Below, piece after piece: positions 5,444 to 7,831 of a DNA stretch of 7,831 nt. The position numbers and the translations under genes are program-made. How positions within the stretch are numbered: the stretch's first letter is position 1; every line of letters begins with the position of its first letter. This DNA comes from Ruminococcus sp. UBA5884 (GTDB lineage Bacteria > Bacillota > Clostridia > Oscillospirales > Ruminococcaceae). Under the pieces are notes generated by a model. The model did no database searches and was not told where the DNA came from. It saw only the letters and a program-made list of their open reading frames with translations. The DNA lies in the NCBI GenBank assembly GCA_002431975.1, contig DJFA01000084.1, positions 1 through 7,831 of the forward strand. Direction: 5' to 3'.

Positions 5444-6121
5444 ATGATTTATTATGCCGAAGATGACAGAAGTATAAGGGAACTTGTTATATATACGCTG
5501 CGGAATACAGGTTTTGAAGCGGAAGGCTTTGAAAATGGTACAGACCTCCTCAATGCAGTGAAAAATAAAAAGCCGGAGCTTGTTCTGCTTGATATAATGC
5601 TTCCTGATGAAGACGGCATAAGTATACTCAGAACTATACGTTCAGATATCAGTACGGCAGCACTCCCTGTTATAATGGTAACGGCAAAAGGTACTGAATA
5701 TGACAGGATAACCGGCCTTGACTGCGGTGCTGATGACTATATTACAAAGCCTTTCGGAATAATGGAAATGATATCTCGTATAAAAGCCGTTCTCAGAAGA
5801 ACCAGAAGCAGCAATTCAGATGATGACTGCCTTGTATATAAAAATATCAAAATAAACAGAACTATGCATATCGTAACTGTAAATGATATACCTGTTGAGC
5901 TTACTCTTAAAGAATATGAACTTTTGTCTGCTCTTATAAAAAACAAAGGTGCGGTTCTTACAAGGGATAAGCTGCTTGAAAAAATATGGGGATACGATTT
6001 TGACGGCGAAACAAGAACCGTTGATGTTCATATAAGAACTCTGCGTTCAAAGCTCGGCGAAAGCGGTGATGTCATTGAAACTGTCCGTGGCGTGGGATAC
6101 AGAATTGGCGGTGTGAAATGA
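5444..6121 (+). CDS. phoP: OmpR-family response regulator of the Pho system (PhoP/PhoB-like)
   Basis: DNA-binding regulator expected to activate phosphate-starvation genes when phosphorylated. It has 225 residues. The receiver domain (about 1-118) carries the acidic cluster EDD (6-8), phospho-acceptor Asp50 in LLDIMLPDEDG, Thr80 and Lys102 (KPF). The winged-helix DNA-binding domain (about 128-225) has LTLKEYELL (153-161), the recognition region TRTVDVHIRTLRSKLG (190-205) and the ending IETVRGVGYRI. AAGGAGA at 5428-5434 precedes the ATG by nine bases. The Pho assignment comes from the gene neighbourhood, because the fold alone fits many OmpR-type regulators. Named phoP by Firmicute usage; phoB is the enteric equivalent. 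The TTTAACA boxes upstream of pstS are its likely target. The stop overlaps the kinase start (ATGA). Confidence 0.88.
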   Translation: MIYYAEDDRSIRELVIYTLRNTGFEAEGFENGTDLLNAVKNKKPELVLLDIMLPDEDGISILRTIRSDISTAALPVIMVTAKGTEYDRITGLDCGADDYITKPFGIMEMISRIKAVLRRTRSSNSDDDCLVYKNIKINRTMHIVTVNDIPVELTLKEYELLSALIKNKGAVLTRDKLLEKIWGYDFDGETRTVDVHIRTLRSKLGESGDVIETVRGVGYRIGGVK

Positions 6122-7797
6122 AGAAAAAAGTTTTCCGGAGTATTTTTTTATCATCTCTGCTTGTGCTTGTGCTTACGATATTCAGCACAATAAGTGTTAT
6201 GTATAAGATATATTCTGATGAAGTCAAAAGCGAAATAAAGTCAGAAGCTGAATATATCGGCAATGCTGTTATGATTTTCGGCGAAAATCAGGAAAAAGCT
6301 CTTGAATATCTCAGTCAGACAGGCAAAAAAAGCAAAAACAGAATCACATATATAAACAATGACGGAACAGTTTTATATGACAGCTTTATTTCCGCCTCGG
6401 AACTTGACAACCATCTTGACCGTCCGGAGATAGAAACTGCCATGCATGACGGCAGCGGCGAAATTACAAGAGCTTCCGATACATTCGGTACTGAAACTTA
6501 TTACTATGCTTTCAATGCTTATGAAAATAATATTGTAAGAGTTGCCTGTGATACAAAGAATATTTTCGGACTGATAAAAAATACTCTCTGGCTGATAATA
6601 CTTATAAGCATATTTATAATAATACTTTCATTTATAATAACGCTGCTTATTACAAAATCAATTATAAAGCCTATCAATAAAATTGACCTCAATCACCCTC
6701 TTGAAAATGAAACATATGAGGAACTTTCACCTCTGCTTGTAAAAATGGCTCATCAGAATAAACAGATTGAAGCCCAGATTGAAGGCCTTTCAAAAAGTAA
6801 GAATGAATTTGAATATATTACTTCAAATATGAGTGAAGGTCTTGTTATAATATCCAATGCCGGAGCAGTCGTTTCTGCAAATAAAAGTGCAAGAAAAATA
6901 CTTTCAGGAAATGCAGACGGTTCATATTTGCAGCTTTGCAGGGATAATGATTATATTCATGCCGTGGAAAAGGCTCTTGCAGGTTCAAAAGCTGAATGCC
7001 GTCTTGAACATAATGGAAGAATTTATCATCTTACTGTAAATCCGGTTGAAAGCGATAATTCAGGTTTCGGAGCAGTCGTTTTCATAGTCGATATAACTGA
7101 AAGAGAACTTTCTGATAAAATGCGGCGTGAATTTTCTGCTAATGTATCTCATGAACTTAAAACTCCTCTTACTTCAATAATGGGATATGCTGAAATAATA
7201 AGCAACGGCATTGCCCAGAAAGGAGATATACCTCATTTTGCAGGAATGATACATACAGAATCAGCAAGATTACTTACTCTTATTGAGGATATTATAAAAC
7301 TCTCACAGCTCGATGAAGAAGGTCAGCTTCAGGACAGATTTGAAAAAATCGAACTCTCTGAAGTATGCAGAAATGTTGCCGATGAACTTGCATCAAAAGC
7401 TAAGTCACTTGGAATAACTCTTTCATGCAGCTGTCAGAAAGCTGAAATAAACGGCTTTAAGCCTGTTATTCATGAGATGATATATAATCTCTGCGACAAC
7501 GCTATAATCTATAACAAAAAAGGCGGAAAAGCTGATATAACTCTTGAAAATACTGAAAAAGGTATTGTTCTCACCGTTTCAGACAACGGAATAGGTATTC
7601 CTCCTGAACATCAGTCAAGAGTTTTTGAGAGATTTTACCGTGTTGACAAAAGCCATTCAAAGGAAACCGGCGGAACAGGTCTTGGACTTTCAATAGTCCG
7701 CCATGGTGCAATGCTCCATAATGCACAAATAAAACTTAAAAGTGAAGCCGGAAAAGGTACTGAAATAAAAATTATTTTCAATAATACTGTTCATTGA
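6118..7797 (+). CDS. phoR: Phosphate-sensing histidine kinase PhoR-like
   Basis: Membrane sensor kinase partner of the preceding regulator, 559 residues. Visible order: TM1 (about 8-28); extracytoplasmic region of some 125 residues (29-154) with a PAS/Cache-like YINNDGTVLYDS (78-89); TM2 (156-178); a degenerate HAMP-like linker (179-222) starting TKSIIKPINKID; PAS domain (about 228-328) ending FIVDITERE; HisKA with His345 in FSANVSHELKTPLTSIMGYAE; and HATPase with N-box NLCDNA (457-462), G1 DNGIGIPP (489-496), F-box RFYRVD (505-510) and G2 GTGLGLSIV (519-527). All catalytic motifs are intact. TM-sensor-TM-linker-PAS-kinase is the Firmicute PhoR architecture. The ATGA overlap with the regulator implies coupling, and only a weak Shine-Dalgarno is visible. 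In known systems control comes through PhoU and Pst; a direct ligand of the outer domain cannot be told from sequence. Confidence 0.9.
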   Translation: MKKKVFRSIFLSSLLVLVLTIFSTISVMYKIYSDEVKSEIKSEAEYIGNAVMIFGENQEKALEYLSQTGKKSKNRITYINNDGTVLYDSFISASELDNHLDRPEIETAMHDGSGEITRASDTFGTETYYYAFNAYENNIVRVACDTKNIFGLIKNTLWLIILISIFIIILSFIITLLITKSIIKPINKIDLNHPLENETYEELSPLLVKMAHQNKQIEAQIEGLSKSKNEFEYITSNMSEGLVIISNAGAVVSANKSARKILSGNADGSYLQLCRDNDYIHAVEKALAGSKAECRLEHNGRIYHLTVNPVESDNSGFGAVVFIVDITERELSDKMRREFSANVSHELKTPLTSIMGYAEIISNGIAQKGDIPHFAGMIHTESARLLTLIEDIIKLSQLDEEGQLQDRFEKIELSEVCRNVADELASKAKSLGITLSCSCQKAEINGFKPVIHEMIYNLCDNAIIYNKKGGKADITLENTEKGIVLTVSDNGIGIPPEHQSRVFERFYRVDKSHSKETGGTGLGLSIVRHGAMLHNAQIKLKSEAGKGTEIKIIFNNTVH

Positions 7798-7812
7798 GTA
7801 AAATCTTTAAAT

Positions 7813-7831
7813 AAAAAAAGTCCTGAACATT
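7813..7831 (+). other. Possible first arm of the operon terminator, cut by the window end
   Basis: Sixteen bases after the kinase stop, a run of seven A is followed by GTCCTGAACATT and the window ends. An A-run leading into a short GC-containing arm is the usual 5' half of an intrinsic terminator, as at 962-977. The matching arm would lie outside the window, so this is a guess. Confidence 0.3.

Overview
The window looks like chromosomal DNA from a low-to-moderate GC, Gram-positive Clostridia-type bacterium. A Ruminococcus-like member of the Oscillospiraceae is my best guess. The guess rests on AGA/ATA-rich codon use, strong GGAGG-type ribosome binding sites, a lipoprotein phosphate-binding protein, and a Firmicute-style PhoR with both an extracytoplasmic sensor region and a PAS region. 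Genus-level placement is inference.

Layout. Positions 1-954 hold the 3' part of a gene whose start lies outside the window. It encodes a low-complexity Q/P/Y-rich protein with five perfect decapeptide repeats and a highly charged tail, and its function is unknown. It ends at a near-perfect intrinsic terminator (962-997). Positions 955-1454 contain no gene. They hold the terminator, a pair of inverted GC-rich palindromes flanking a further palindrome (1004-1141, resembling a BIME or MITE), an AT-rich hairpin, and then a promoter region with TTTAACA-type boxes in an imperfect tandem duplication (1311-1382), likely a PhoP/PhoB operator, ahead of a -10 element.

From 1455 to 7797 runs one tightly packed + strand operon: pstS, pstC, pstA, pstB, phoU, a PhoB/PhoP-type response regulator and a PhoR-type histidine kinase. 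Gaps are 15 bp or less and several genes overlap. The first four genes make a high-affinity phosphate ABC importer, PhoU links transporter state to signalling, and the two-component pair probably activates the operon from the boxes upstream of pstS, a self-contained feedback loop.

The most notable observation is that PstS appears circularly permuted. Segments that form the second half of ordinary PstS come first, directly after the lipobox, and segments that form the ordinary N-terminal half come last. All the expected phosphate-binding motifs are still present. The other six operon genes look ordinary for their families.
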